A DNA stretch of 64,000 bases, taken from Collinsella sp. GTDB lineage: Bacteria; Actinomycetota; Coriobacteriia; Coriobacteriales; Coriobacteriaceae. The DNA lies in contig JAHYYP010000007.1 in the NCBI GenBank assembly GCA_019424905.1, forward strand, positions 11,669-75,668, given 5' to 3'. Under the pieces are notes generated by a model, which was not told where the DNA came from, ran no database searches, and worked only from the letters and a program-made list of their open reading frames with translations. The position numbers and the translations under genes were made by a program. Shown piece after piece: positions 26,273 through 34,341 of this stretch (position 1 is its first letter; every line of letters starts with the position of its first letter).

Positions 26273-27241
26273 ATGCCCACTTTACTTCAAGATAAATACG
26301 AGGCCCGCAAGGCTGAGGTCAACGAGCGGTTTGAGCAGCTTCGCGCTAACGAGGAAGAGCTCAACCGAATCTTTGCCAAGATCTACAACGTGGAGGGCGA
26401 AGTGCCCATCGAGGTCGAGGATAAGTACGTTTCGGTGGCGCGCATCTTCGATACCGCCGACGAGATTCCCGAGAGCTATAAGGGCAACAAATACGTGCGT
26501 ACCAAGCGCGACGAGATCACCTCGCTCATAAGCTATGCCGTGGGCTGTATGTTTGGCCGCTATTCGCTGGATGTGGACGGGCTGGTCCTGGCCGATCAGG
26601 GCGCCACGGTCGACGACTATCTGGCAAAGATGCCCAACCCTGACCACGTGACCTTTATGCCCGATGGCGATAACGTGCTGCCCATTACCGATGACGAGTA
26701 CTTTGACGACGACATCGTGCGCTACTTTATCGACTTTGTGCGCACCGTGTACGGCGAGGAGACGCTCGAGCAGAACCTGGCCTTTATTGCCGAGGCGCTC
26801 GGCGGCAAGGGCACCTCGCGCGAGGTAATCCGTTCCTACTTTTTGAAGGACTTCTTTAAGGACCACTGCCAGACCTATAAGAAGCGTCCCATCTACTGGC
26901 TGTTCGACAGCGGCAAGAAGAATGGCTTCAAGTGCCTTGTTTACATGCATCGCTACCAGCCTGACCTGTTGGCTCGCATCCGCACCGACTATGTGCATGA
27001 GCAGCAGGAGCGCTATCGCTCCCAGATCGGCTATGCCAACGACGCCCTTGCCAGTGCCGAGCGCGGCGAGCGCGTGTGTTTGGATAAGCGCGTCAAAAAG
27101 CTCAATGACCAGCTCAAAGAGACCATTGCCTACGAGGAGAAACTACACCACTTGGCAGACCAGATGATTAAGATCGACCTGGATGACGGCGTCAAGATCA
27201 ATTACGCCAAGTTTCAGGATGTGCTGGCGAAGATTAAATAA
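26273..27241 (+). CDS. pglX: BREX PglX, C-terminal part (split gene)
   Basis: A 322-residue open frame that is the C-terminal third of a normal PglX, not a separate family. The landmarks are RFEQLRANEEELNRIFAKIY, SYAVGCMFGRYSLDVDGL, LPITDDEYFDDDIVRYFIDF, KKRPIYWLFDSGKKNGF, LVYMHRYQPDLLARIRTDYV and the ending DGVKINYAKFQDVLAKIK. It begins ATG-PTLLQDKYEARK; joined to the N-terminal part (SPLV) this reads on without gap, so the insert split the gene cleanly. It has its own ribosome-binding site. It ends 23 bp before pglZ. It probably acts together with the N-terminal part if the enzyme is active. Confidence 0.92.
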   Translation: MPTLLQDKYEARKAEVNERFEQLRANEEELNRIFAKIYNVEGEVPIEVEDKYVSVARIFDTADEIPESYKGNKYVRTKRDEITSLISYAVGCMFGRYSLDVDGLVLADQGATVDDYLAKMPNPDHVTFMPDGDNVLPITDDEYFDDDIVRYFIDFVRTVYGEETLEQNLAFIAEALGGKGTSREVIRSYFLKDFFKDHCQTYKKRPIYWLFDSGKKNGFKCLVYMHRYQPDLLARIRTDYVHEQQERYRSQIGYANDALASAERGERVCLDKRVKKLNDQLKETIAYEEKLHHLADQMIKIDLDDGVKINYAKFQDVLAKIK

Positions 27242-27264
27242 CTGCAGATACGGTAAGGATATTC

Positions 27265-29973
27265 ATGCCCAAGATCGATGTAGAAGAACAGCTCAAGCTG
27301 CGATTTATGCAGCCGTTGACCGCATGTATGCTGCGCCGTGTGGTGATTTGGCACGATGCGGACGGCGAGTTTGCTCCTGAGTTTGAGCGATTGGCTGCCG
27401 AGGGTTTCGACGGCGCGGGGGCCGATGACGGCGTTATGCCCGCTCACGGTGACTTTGAGCGCCCGGTGCGGTTTGTTGAGGCTTGCGAGGGCTGCATGTT
27501 TGCCGTAAAGAAGCTCATCAACCGCGATGACCTTGCGAGCGATATCTTGCTGTATCGTCGTTGCCCGCGCGGCAGGCTTGAGGGCGATTGGCTTGCCGAT
27601 GTTGAGCTGTATGCCGATCAGTTCCAGGCTGACTATCTTTCGCTTTTGGCCGATCAGCTGGGAATCGAGAATATCGACGCCGTGCGCGAGAGTCTGCGCG
27701 AGCACAAGACGTTCTTTGATGCCAAGACCCGCTGCGTTAAGTTTGCCGCGTGCGTTCCGCATGCTTCGGGCGCATCAGATATCGAACTCGGTATCCTTAC
27801 GGTGATTTTTGGCGGTAAAGAGGTTGGCGACGCGCGCCCCGCGTTTGTGCTGCGCGGCTGTATGACCACGCTGCTGCACGAGGGCCCCGAAGCGCTGGCC
27901 GAGTTGGTGGACAAGTACTGCGTGCGCGATGTCCTCGCTGCCTTCATTGTACGTTGCTATGGGTTTGAGGGACCGCTGTATGAGCGCGATTCGCTGCTTG
28001 CGCTGGCATCTCATGTGCTCATCACGGCGGCATCCACCGCGCTTCCCGAGGGAGCGCTCAAGGGGCTTGAAAGCCATCTGGCTCCCGCCTACGGGCCCTA
28101 TTGCCTTGAGGCGGTGCGTATGTGGGACCAGACCGCCGATACCCAGGCATCGAGCGAGGACCTATTTGAGATTTGCCGTTTGGTTGAGGACGCCCGTGGA
28201 CTCTTTGCGCGGTTCGAGACCTTGCCGATCGATGCGCTGACCTCGCTTGATGTGTTTCCGTGCGTCAATGAGGCCGTGCTCTCGCAGTTGTTCAGCTCGT
28301 TTGCTCAGGGCGCGGACCGTGTTGAGGACGCACGCGCCTTTGCGGCGCGTCGCTGCGACCTAAGCTGGTACCGTCGTGTTGAGAGCTACTTTGACCTACT
28401 TGCTGCCGTGGCCGATATGTGCTCTTTTAGGCAGACACACGCGGGTGGGTTCCATCTGGCGCAGCCCCAGCAGGTGTGGGATGCCTACACGTCCGATTGG
28501 TATGCCATGGATGCCGCCTATCGTCATATGTGCATCGCATATCTGCGGGCGCGCTCCGCCGAGTGCGATGTACTCGAGGAACCTGCCCGAGCCGTGGTGG
28601 ACTGGGCGGAGAATCTCTACAGCAACTGGTTTTTGGCCGATGCCAATGCCTGCTGGACATCCGCTGCGCAAGGGGAGTGGGCCGATTGCGGCTACATCGA
28701 TGGCCCTGCACGGCAGGATGAATTCTACTGGCATGTGCTGCCCGCCTTTGTGGGGTCTGCCAAAACGACGGTCGTTATCGTAAGCGACGCGCTGCGCTAT
28801 GAGGTGGCCCGTGATGTCGCGGCGCTTCTCGAGCGCGAGCGCGGCGGCAACGTCAGGGTTTCTAGCATGCAGGCGGTCTTTCCCTCCATCACCGAGGTGG
28901 GCATGCCCGCGCTGCTGCCGCACCAAGCGCTTGAACTTGCAGCGGATGGCTCGCTTGTGTTGGCTGACGGCATGCCCACTGCGACGACTCCGCAGCGCGA
29001 GGCCGTACTTACCCACGTTGAGCCCACGGCCCGCGCTTTGCGCTCGAGCGCATACCTCAACATGGCGGGAACCGAGCGCAAGGCACTGCTCAAGGACTCC
29101 AAGCTCGTTTTTCTCTACCACAACAAGATCGATGCTACGGGCGAGAAGGCCGCTACGCAGGATGACGTCTTCGATGCCTGTGCGGACACCGTGGAGGAAC
29201 TTGCTGCGTTGGCGCGTCGCGTGTGCACCGACGCCCCGGGCGCGCGTGTTGTTATAACGGCGGACCACGGCTTTATCTACACGCGTCGGGAGCTCAGCGA
29301 GTGCCAGATGCTCGGCAAGCCAGACCTTCCCTTCCTTGACGCTCCTGTCATGCACGGCAAGCGTCATCTGGTGGTGCCCAACGAGGCCGTGGCCAAGCTT
29401 TCGGAAGAGGCATGCGGGGTGTTTGTTAATGTTGGCATGGGACGTTTGGGTGCCGGTTTTGAGGGATTTGCCCCGCGCGAGAACGTGCACTTCAAGCGTC
29501 CCGGCGGCACTAACAACTACGTCCACGGCGGCATGAGCCTGCAGGAGCTCTGCGTGCCCGTTATCGGTTTTTGGCGTGCGCGCTCGGGTTCCAAGGACTT
29601 TGTCGACACGCGCGCGGCGACGCTGCGCGTGCTAAGCGAGGGACGCCGAGTGACCAACTCGCTCTTCTCGGTCAACTTGATCCAGGAAGAACCTGCCCAA
29701 GGTAAGGTCTTGCCGTGCGAGTACGAGCTGGTGTTTACCGATGCAAGTGGCAACGAGGTGAGCGATACGGTCAAGGCGCATGCCAACAAGACTTCTGTTA
29801 ACTCGCAGGAGCGCGTGGTGCATGCCAAGTTTGCGTTGCATGCAGCGGATGGATTCTCGGCCAAGGGTCCGTACTATCTGGTCTGCCGCGAGCGCGAGAC
29901 GGGCAAAATCGTTTGGCGCGAGACGTACACCATCGCTGTTTCGTTTGCCCCTGTTGCTGACTTTGGTTTTTAG
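27265..29973 (+). CDS. pglZ: BREX phosphatase-domain protein PglZ
   Basis: A 902-residue core BREX protein with an alkaline-phosphatase-superfamily domain (PglZ domain). The opening KLRFMQPLTACMLRRVVIWHDADGEF is typical of type 1 PglZ. The metal-binding blocks are VVIVSDALRYEVARDVA (about 503-519) and ITADHGFIYTRRE (about 664), with SSMQAVFPSITEVGMPALLP between. The natural substrate is not known; tested PglZ proteins are needed for defence and methylation. The frame is intact and GC-rich like brxA-brxC. Its stop TAG overlaps the AGGAG of the next gene, so brxL is translated in step. Confidence 0.93.
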   Translation: MPKIDVEEQLKLRFMQPLTACMLRRVVIWHDADGEFAPEFERLAAEGFDGAGADDGVMPAHGDFERPVRFVEACEGCMFAVKKLINRDDLASDILLYRRCPRGRLEGDWLADVELYADQFQADYLSLLADQLGIENIDAVRESLREHKTFFDAKTRCVKFAACVPHASGASDIELGILTVIFGGKEVGDARPAFVLRGCMTTLLHEGPEALAELVDKYCVRDVLAAFIVRCYGFEGPLYERDSLLALASHVLITAASTALPEGALKGLESHLAPAYGPYCLEAVRMWDQTADTQASSEDLFEICRLVEDARGLFARFETLPIDALTSLDVFPCVNEAVLSQLFSSFAQGADRVEDARAFAARRCDLSWYRRVESYFDLLAAVADMCSFRQTHAGGFHLAQPQQVWDAYTSDWYAMDAAYRHMCIAYLRARSAECDVLEEPARAVVDWAENLYSNWFLADANACWTSAAQGEWADCGYIDGPARQDEFYWHVLPAFVGSAKTTVVIVSDALRYEVARDVAALLERERGGNVRVSSMQAVFPSITEVGMPALLPHQALELAADGSLVLADGMPTATTPQREAVLTHVEPTARALRSSAYLNMAGTERKALLKDSKLVFLYHNKIDATGEKAATQDDVFDACADTVEELAALARRVCTDAPGARVVITADHGFIYTRRELSECQMLGKPDLPFLDAPVMHGKRHLVVPNEAVAKLSEEACGVFVNVGMGRLGAGFEGFAPRENVHFKRPGGTNNYVHGGMSLQELCVPVIGFWRARSGSKDFVDTRAATLRVLSEGRRVTNSLFSVNLIQEEPAQGKVLPCEYELVFTDASGNEVSDTVKAHANKTSVNSQERVVHAKFALHAADGFSAKGPYYLVCRERETGKIVWRETYTIAVSFAPVADFGF

Positions 29974-29984
29974 GAGTGTGCCCT

Positions 29985-32366
29985 ATGTTTGATAGCCATG
30001 ACGACGATCTGTGGGAAGTTCCCTCGATTGATGTGGATGTGCCGGCGCAGGCTGCGGTGCCTGTAGGGGAGGCTGTGCCTGCCCCGGAGGCTGAGACTGC
30101 CGCGGAGGCCGTGGCCGCCGCGCCTGTTCCGGAGCCGGTGGCGGCCACTGCACCCGATGATGTTGCAGCGCCCGCCGAGGACGAGTCCTCGACCGATGAC
30201 TATGCCCAGGCCGTGGCCGACGCTCCCGAGGACGACGGCTATGACATGGATGTACTGGACGGCAAGCTGCTCGAGCACTTTGGCGGCAAGATCGTGCGCA
30301 AGGACCTCACGGCCCTTATGAAGCGTGGCGCCAACGTGCCTACCTTTGTGCTGGAGTACCTGCTGGGCATGTACTGCTCAACCGACGACGAGGACGCCGT
30401 GGCGGAGGGCCTGGGGCGCATCCGCAAAATCCTCACCGATAACTACGTGCGTCCCGACGAGTCCGAGCGCATTAAGTCCAAAATCCGCGAGCTGGGTCGC
30501 TTTACCATCATCGATAAGGTGACGGCCAAGCTCGACGAGTACAAAGACATCTACGTGGCGTCGTTTGCCAATCTGACCATTGAGCCGTTTGTGATGCCGG
30601 CCGAGTACGTGCGCGACTATTCCAAGATTCTCCAGGGTGGTATTTGGTGCATTATGAGCATCGAGTATCGTCGTCCCATGGAAGAGGAAGACGAGTTTGG
30701 CATGGAAGTCTTTGGCGACGATGCGCCGCGCCGCTCCAAGGCCAAGCGCAAAAAGCGCGGACCCGAGGACTCTCCGTTTAGCGTGGCGTCGCTCACGCCC
30801 ATCCAGATGCCCAACCTGGACCTGGAGGCCATGATCGACGAGCGCCAGTATTTCTCGCGCGACGAGTGGCTCAACATGCTGCTCCGCTCTGCCGGCTATG
30901 AGCCCAGCGAGCTTTCGGAGAAGGAGCGCCTGCACTTTATCGAGCGCATGGTGCCGCTGATCGAGCGCAATTACAATCTGTGCGAGTTGGGTCCCCGTGG
31001 CACCGGCAAGAGCCATATCTACAAAGAGGTCTCGCCCTATGCCATCTTGCTTTCGGGCGGCCAGACCACTACGGCCAACCTGTTCGGCCGTATGAACTCC
31101 ATGCGCGCCGATCGCGTGGGCCTGGTGGGCCATTGGGATTGCGTGACGTTCGACGAGGTCGCCGGCATGCGCTTTAAGGACACCAACGCCGTGCAGATCA
31201 TGAAGGACTATATGGCGAGTGGCAGCTACGCGCGCGGCCGCGACCAGATTAACGCCGATGCCTCCATGGTTTTTGAGGGCAACATCAACGACACCGTGCA
31301 AAACGTCCTTAAGACCACGCACCTGTTTGATCCGTTCCCGCCGGAGTTTAACAACGATTCGGCCTTCTTCGACCGTATCCACTATTACCTGCCGGGCTGG
31401 GAGATTCCCAAGATGCGTTCGAGCCTGCTGACCGGGCATTACGGCTTAATCACCGACTGCCTGTCGGAGTTTTGCAAGGAGATGCGCCGCAAGGACTTTA
31501 CGCATCATATCGACCGTTACTTCCGCTTTAACAGCGACTTTAACAAGCGAGACGAGATCGCCGTGCGCAAGACCTTTAGCGGCCTGGCCAAGCTGCTGTT
31601 CCCCGACGAGGCCATGGACAAGGACGACGTGCGCTGGTTGCTGGACTACGCCATCGAGGGCCGTCGCCGCGTAAAGGAGCAGCTCAAGATTATGGCGGGC
31701 GTTGAGTTTATCGACGTTAACCTGGGCTATATGGATGCCGACAACCCGCAGGACGTGCACGTGGTGCGCGTGGCCGAGCAGAGCGAGGACACGCTGATTC
31801 CCGACGGGCCGCTGTTGTCCGGCCATGTGTTTGGCGTGGGCAGATCGCAGGGCGGCGAGGTCGCCGTGTACAAGCTGGAGAACAAGGCCGTTGCTGGCGA
31901 GTGCAAGTTTAAGCACGAGGGCGTGGCCTTTAACAAGCCGGTGCGCGATACGCTGGAGGCCGCGTTCGACAACTTTGTGAACCTGGCGAACCGCGTGGCG
32001 CCGGGCATGCACATTGGCTCCAAGGATTATCTGCTGTTCTATAACGACCTGCAGAGCAAGGGCCTGTCCGAAGAAGTGTCGCTCGCCGAGTTTGTGGGCC
32101 TGTGCTCCGCGGCGTGCAACCGCCCGGTGATGTCCGCGCTGGCGGTTCCGGGAATCTTGCGCATGTCGGGCTCTATGGACGAGATCCGCGGGCTCGAGGA
32201 CATTATGCGCGTGGCCAAAAACGCCGGCGCCAAGCGCGTGATTTTGCCGCTGAGCGCCATCGCGGGCCTGCAGAGCGTGCCGTCCGAGATTATCTCGGGC
32301 TTGAGCCCGGTGTTCTACATGGATGGCGACCCGGTTGATGCCGCGAAGAAGGCGCTAGATCTATAG
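29985..32366 (+). CDS. brxL: BREX Lon-like ATPase BrxL
   Basis: A 793-residue AAA+ protein with a Lon-like C-terminal domain, the last core gene of type 1 BREX. Walker A is GPRGTGKSH (about 337-345); the C-terminal Lon-like part begins near residue 600 (LLSGHVFGVGRSQGGEVAVY) and ends PSEIISGLSPVFYMDG. BrxL proteins form ring assemblies that bind DNA; they are needed to block phage but not to methylate. The first 80-90 residues are an Ala-, Pro-, Glu- and Val-rich disordered segment that makes the protein about 100 residues longer than usual. I chose ATG 29985 with AGGAG 9 bp upstream, not GTG 29976. Confidence 0.93.
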   Translation: MFDSHDDDLWEVPSIDVDVPAQAAVPVGEAVPAPEAETAAEAVAAAPVPEPVAATAPDDVAAPAEDESSTDDYAQAVADAPEDDGYDMDVLDGKLLEHFGGKIVRKDLTALMKRGANVPTFVLEYLLGMYCSTDDEDAVAEGLGRIRKILTDNYVRPDESERIKSKIRELGRFTIIDKVTAKLDEYKDIYVASFANLTIEPFVMPAEYVRDYSKILQGGIWCIMSIEYRRPMEEEDEFGMEVFGDDAPRRSKAKRKKRGPEDSPFSVASLTPIQMPNLDLEAMIDERQYFSRDEWLNMLLRSAGYEPSELSEKERLHFIERMVPLIERNYNLCELGPRGTGKSHIYKEVSPYAILLSGGQTTTANLFGRMNSMRADRVGLVGHWDCVTFDEVAGMRFKDTNAVQIMKDYMASGSYARGRDQINADASMVFEGNINDTVQNVLKTTHLFDPFPPEFNNDSAFFDRIHYYLPGWEIPKMRSSLLTGHYGLITDCLSEFCKEMRRKDFTHHIDRYFRFNSDFNKRDEIAVRKTFSGLAKLLFPDEAMDKDDVRWLLDYAIEGRRRVKEQLKIMAGVEFIDVNLGYMDADNPQDVHVVRVAEQSEDTLIPDGPLLSGHVFGVGRSQGGEVAVYKLENKAVAGECKFKHEGVAFNKPVRDTLEAAFDNFVNLANRVAPGMHIGSKDYLLFYNDLQSKGLSEEVSLAEFVGLCSAACNRPVMSALAVPGILRMSGSMDEIRGLEDIMRVAKNAGAKRVILPLSAIAGLQSVPSEIISGLSPVFYMDGDPVDAAKKALDL

Positions 32367-32459
32367 GGATGCGAGCGTGTGGGCTTGCGTGCGCGAGGCG
32401 TTTGATGCGCACGTGAGCCCGCGGGCATGTTGGCGCGCTGCGCGTGAGGAGGCCTTGCC

Positions 32460-33374
32460 ATGGCGGAAGAACGTTCTGTTGGCGAGCTGCTCGATGAGCT
32501 CTTTGGCTTTGAGTCGGTAGCCAAGCGTCAGACGGCGCTTGAGCAGTACGATCGCGGGGAGTTATTGCGCAAGGCGCGCTCCCGCGAGTTGTTGGGCGTG
32601 ATCGAGGGTGTCGAGGCTGCCGAGCGTGCTGCGCGTGAGTCTGCCGTACGGGCCGTTGACGGGTATGTACGCCGCGTTGAATTTGATTCTCTTGCGCGCG
32701 CTCGCAAGCAGGTAGGCGTTGTGGGCCCGTTGCAGATGGAGCGGCGCTACGCTGCCTTTTTGCGTATGGAGGACAAGGCCGAGCTGTTGGCCCGCTTGGA
32801 GCAGACGCTTGCGTTTATCGAGGTAAAGCTGCGTGCCAATACGGCGGACAGGGTTCGTGCGGCATACGATGCTGCGGGGGCTTTGGTGTTGCAGGGCGCG
32901 GCGCGTCTGAGTGACGTGCGCGTTGTGGATGCCGCACCCTTGGATGCCGATCTGCTATGCACACAGCTGGAGCAGCTGCGTTGCGCCGCCGATACAACGG
33001 ACCTTGCCGGCATGATCACAGCGACGTTTGAGTCCGAGCTGAGTGCGACTGGCCCGCAGGGTGCTGACGCGTTTGCGAGCGATGTGGCTGGCGATGTGGC
33101 GCTTGAGTGCGAGCTTACTAATGTGCGCGGCGCTGCGCAGCGAGCGCGCTTGGCAGCCCAAGCGTATCGGGCCGAGCGCGCTGCCCGTGTTGCAGGGAGC
33201 ACGGTGAAGCCGGTATCGTTGCCGGAGTCTGCTCGCGTTGCGTGCGGGACGGGGTGCGATGCCGGGGAGCTTTCCGAGTTGCTCGCTCAGGTAAAGAAGT
33301 CGTTTGAGACCTATAGGCGCGTTGTTCTGTGCCTTTGGTGCCGGTTCGCCGCATGGGATTTGCCGCGGCAGTAG
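32460..33374 (+). CDS. Unrecognised helical protein, probably frameshifted at its 3' end
   Basis: A 304-residue frame with no family I recognise. It is strongly helical and Ala-, Glu- and Arg-rich, starts ERSVGELLDELFGFES and has no membrane segment. It stops at 33375 just after SFETYRRVV, while an overlapping frame (33304-33795, shifted by one) continues with good coding character and no ATG. A single-base slip near 33310-33370 would join them into about 445 residues. It starts 93 bp after brxL on the same strand and may be part of the defence locus or simply next to it. The start has GAGGAGGCC upstream. Confidence 0.55.
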   Translation: MAEERSVGELLDELFGFESVAKRQTALEQYDRGELLRKARSRELLGVIEGVEAAERAARESAVRAVDGYVRRVEFDSLARARKQVGVVGPLQMERRYAAFLRMEDKAELLARLEQTLAFIEVKLRANTADRVRAAYDAAGALVLQGAARLSDVRVVDAAPLDADLLCTQLEQLRCAADTTDLAGMITATFESELSATGPQGADAFASDVAGDVALECELTNVRGAAQRARLAAQAYRAERAARVAGSTVKPVSLPESARVACGTGCDAGELSELLAQVKKSFETYRRVVLCLWCRFAAWDLPRQ

Positions 33375-33795
33375 TTATTTCGACTACGATGATCGACTTG
33401 ACGAAGACGTATTGGTGGGCGAGTACGACGGTGCTACCAGGCACAATGTTCGGCGCGAAGTTGCGATTCCCGAGCTTGTGGACGAGGCTTCGGCCGACGG
33501 CGGCGACTCGCTCGAGGTTGCCGTGGCGCGCATGCGTGAGTTTAACGGACGGCGCTACGATGGTGTGCTGGACGAGGATCCTGCGCGCCATGTGAATGCG
33601 TTTTGGTATGGACTCAAAAAGCTCAGCCAGTATTGCGAGGCCGCTGTGCGTGTGGATGAGCGTGCCTGGGATTGCTTTATCGATAAAGTACAGTTTGCCT
33701 ACGATGAGCCCGTGGGCCGTTTGGCCATGCAGATGGACGACAAGCAGGTGGCGGCTTTTGTTGCTGCTGCGGAAGTGCTTGACGCTGGTGAGTAG
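33304..33795 (+). CDS. Unrecognised frame, likely 3' half of the preceding gene
   Basis: A 163-residue frame that overlaps the previous one by 71 bp in a different register. The only early start is TTG, without ribosome-binding site. Coding-like sequence begins at YFDYDDRLDEDVLVGEYDG and contains an acidic, helical domain (YDGVLDEDPARHVNAFWYGLKKLSQYCE and CFIDKVQFAYDEPVGRLAMQM). I do not recognise it. The simplest reading is that it belongs to the upstream gene and was cut off by a frameshift; a programmed slip is possible but no heptamer slippery site is evident. Confidence 0.5.
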   Translation: MRPIGALFCAFGAGSPHGICRGSSYFDYDDRLDEDVLVGEYDGATRHNVRREVAIPELVDEASADGGDSLEVAVARMREFNGRRYDGVLDEDPARHVNAFWYGLKKLSQYCEAAVRVDERAWDCFIDKVQFAYDEPVGRLAMQMDDKQVAAFVAAAEVLDAGE

Positions 33796-33822
33796 GGGTC
33801 TGATCCGGTAGGGGGTTTCACC

Positions 33823-34014
33823 ATGAAGATCGATGTTGATGTTGACCAGCTGCGCGAGGGTTTGCTCGACCGTGCGGGGAGTGCAGCCGGCGTGGGCTTT
33901 CCGGCTGCCATGCTCGACGTAGTGGATATCGAGGACGAGTCGCCCCAAGAGCTGCTAGCCCGAGCCGAACGCGAAGGCCTCGACCTCCGTGACTTTGCCG
34001 TCGACGATGACTAG
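33823..34014 (+). CDS. Small acidic protein of unknown function
   Basis: A 63-residue protein with many Asp and Glu (MKIDVDVDQLREGLLDRAG at the start, DLRDFAVDDD at the end) and no Cys or membrane segment. The ATG has GGTAGGGGG upstream and starts 27 bp after the preceding frame, so the three frames from 32460 form one transcriptional unit. The small size, charge and position recall an inhibitor or antitoxin-like partner, but there is no motif to support this. Confidence 0.5.
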   Translation: MKIDVDVDQLREGLLDRAGSAAGVGFPAAMLDVVDIEDESPQELLARAEREGLDLRDFAVDDD

Positions 34015-34127
34015 GGTAGCTAATTTGGGACGGGGCGTCTGCACCCGCAGCTGCGCGAAAATGCAAGACAAGCCGTCGCAATGGAGTCTAACGAGCTCGC
34101 GACCGTTCTATTTTGACTGCTAGCTGG
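34015..34127. repeat. Flank of the TIR element, copy 1 (shared with 37048-37222)
   Basis: This segment shares with 37048-37222 the words TAGCTAATTTGGGACGG, GCGAAAATGC, CCGTCGCAA-GGAGTC and GCGAC-GTTCT, in the same order. In the second copy these form a clear hairpin; here the pairing has decayed. Confidence 0.6.
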
Positions 34128-34250
34128 CTAAGTGAGTAGGCTTTATTGGAAATCCTGAGCACCCGACAAATTTGCCTCAACAAACCCGCAGGTCACAGAC
34201 TTGTGCTTTGGTGACGTGGTCGGCGATTCGACAAAAGTCTACTCACTTAG
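34128..34250. repeat. 123-bp element with terminal inverted repeats, copy 1
   Basis: It begins CTAAGTGAGTAGGCTTT and ends AAAGTCTACTCACTTAG. The copy at 37223-37345 has the same length and nearly the same sequence. The core reads CCTCAACAAACCCGCAGGTCA. No open frame. The two copies lie in the same orientation either side of the antiporter and phosphatase genes. Confidence 0.8.
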
Positions 34251-34341
34251 TTTTGAGAGACGTTAATTGTCCGCAACGAGACTCCAGCCGGGGCGATTGA
34301 TGCTCAGGTGTAGCCAATTTGGGACGGCAACCCCCTGGCCG

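Noticed and set aside
34128..34250. Insertion sequence
   Set aside because: The element is 123 bp, has no transposase frame, and no target-site duplication is clear; a MITE or RNA element is more likely.
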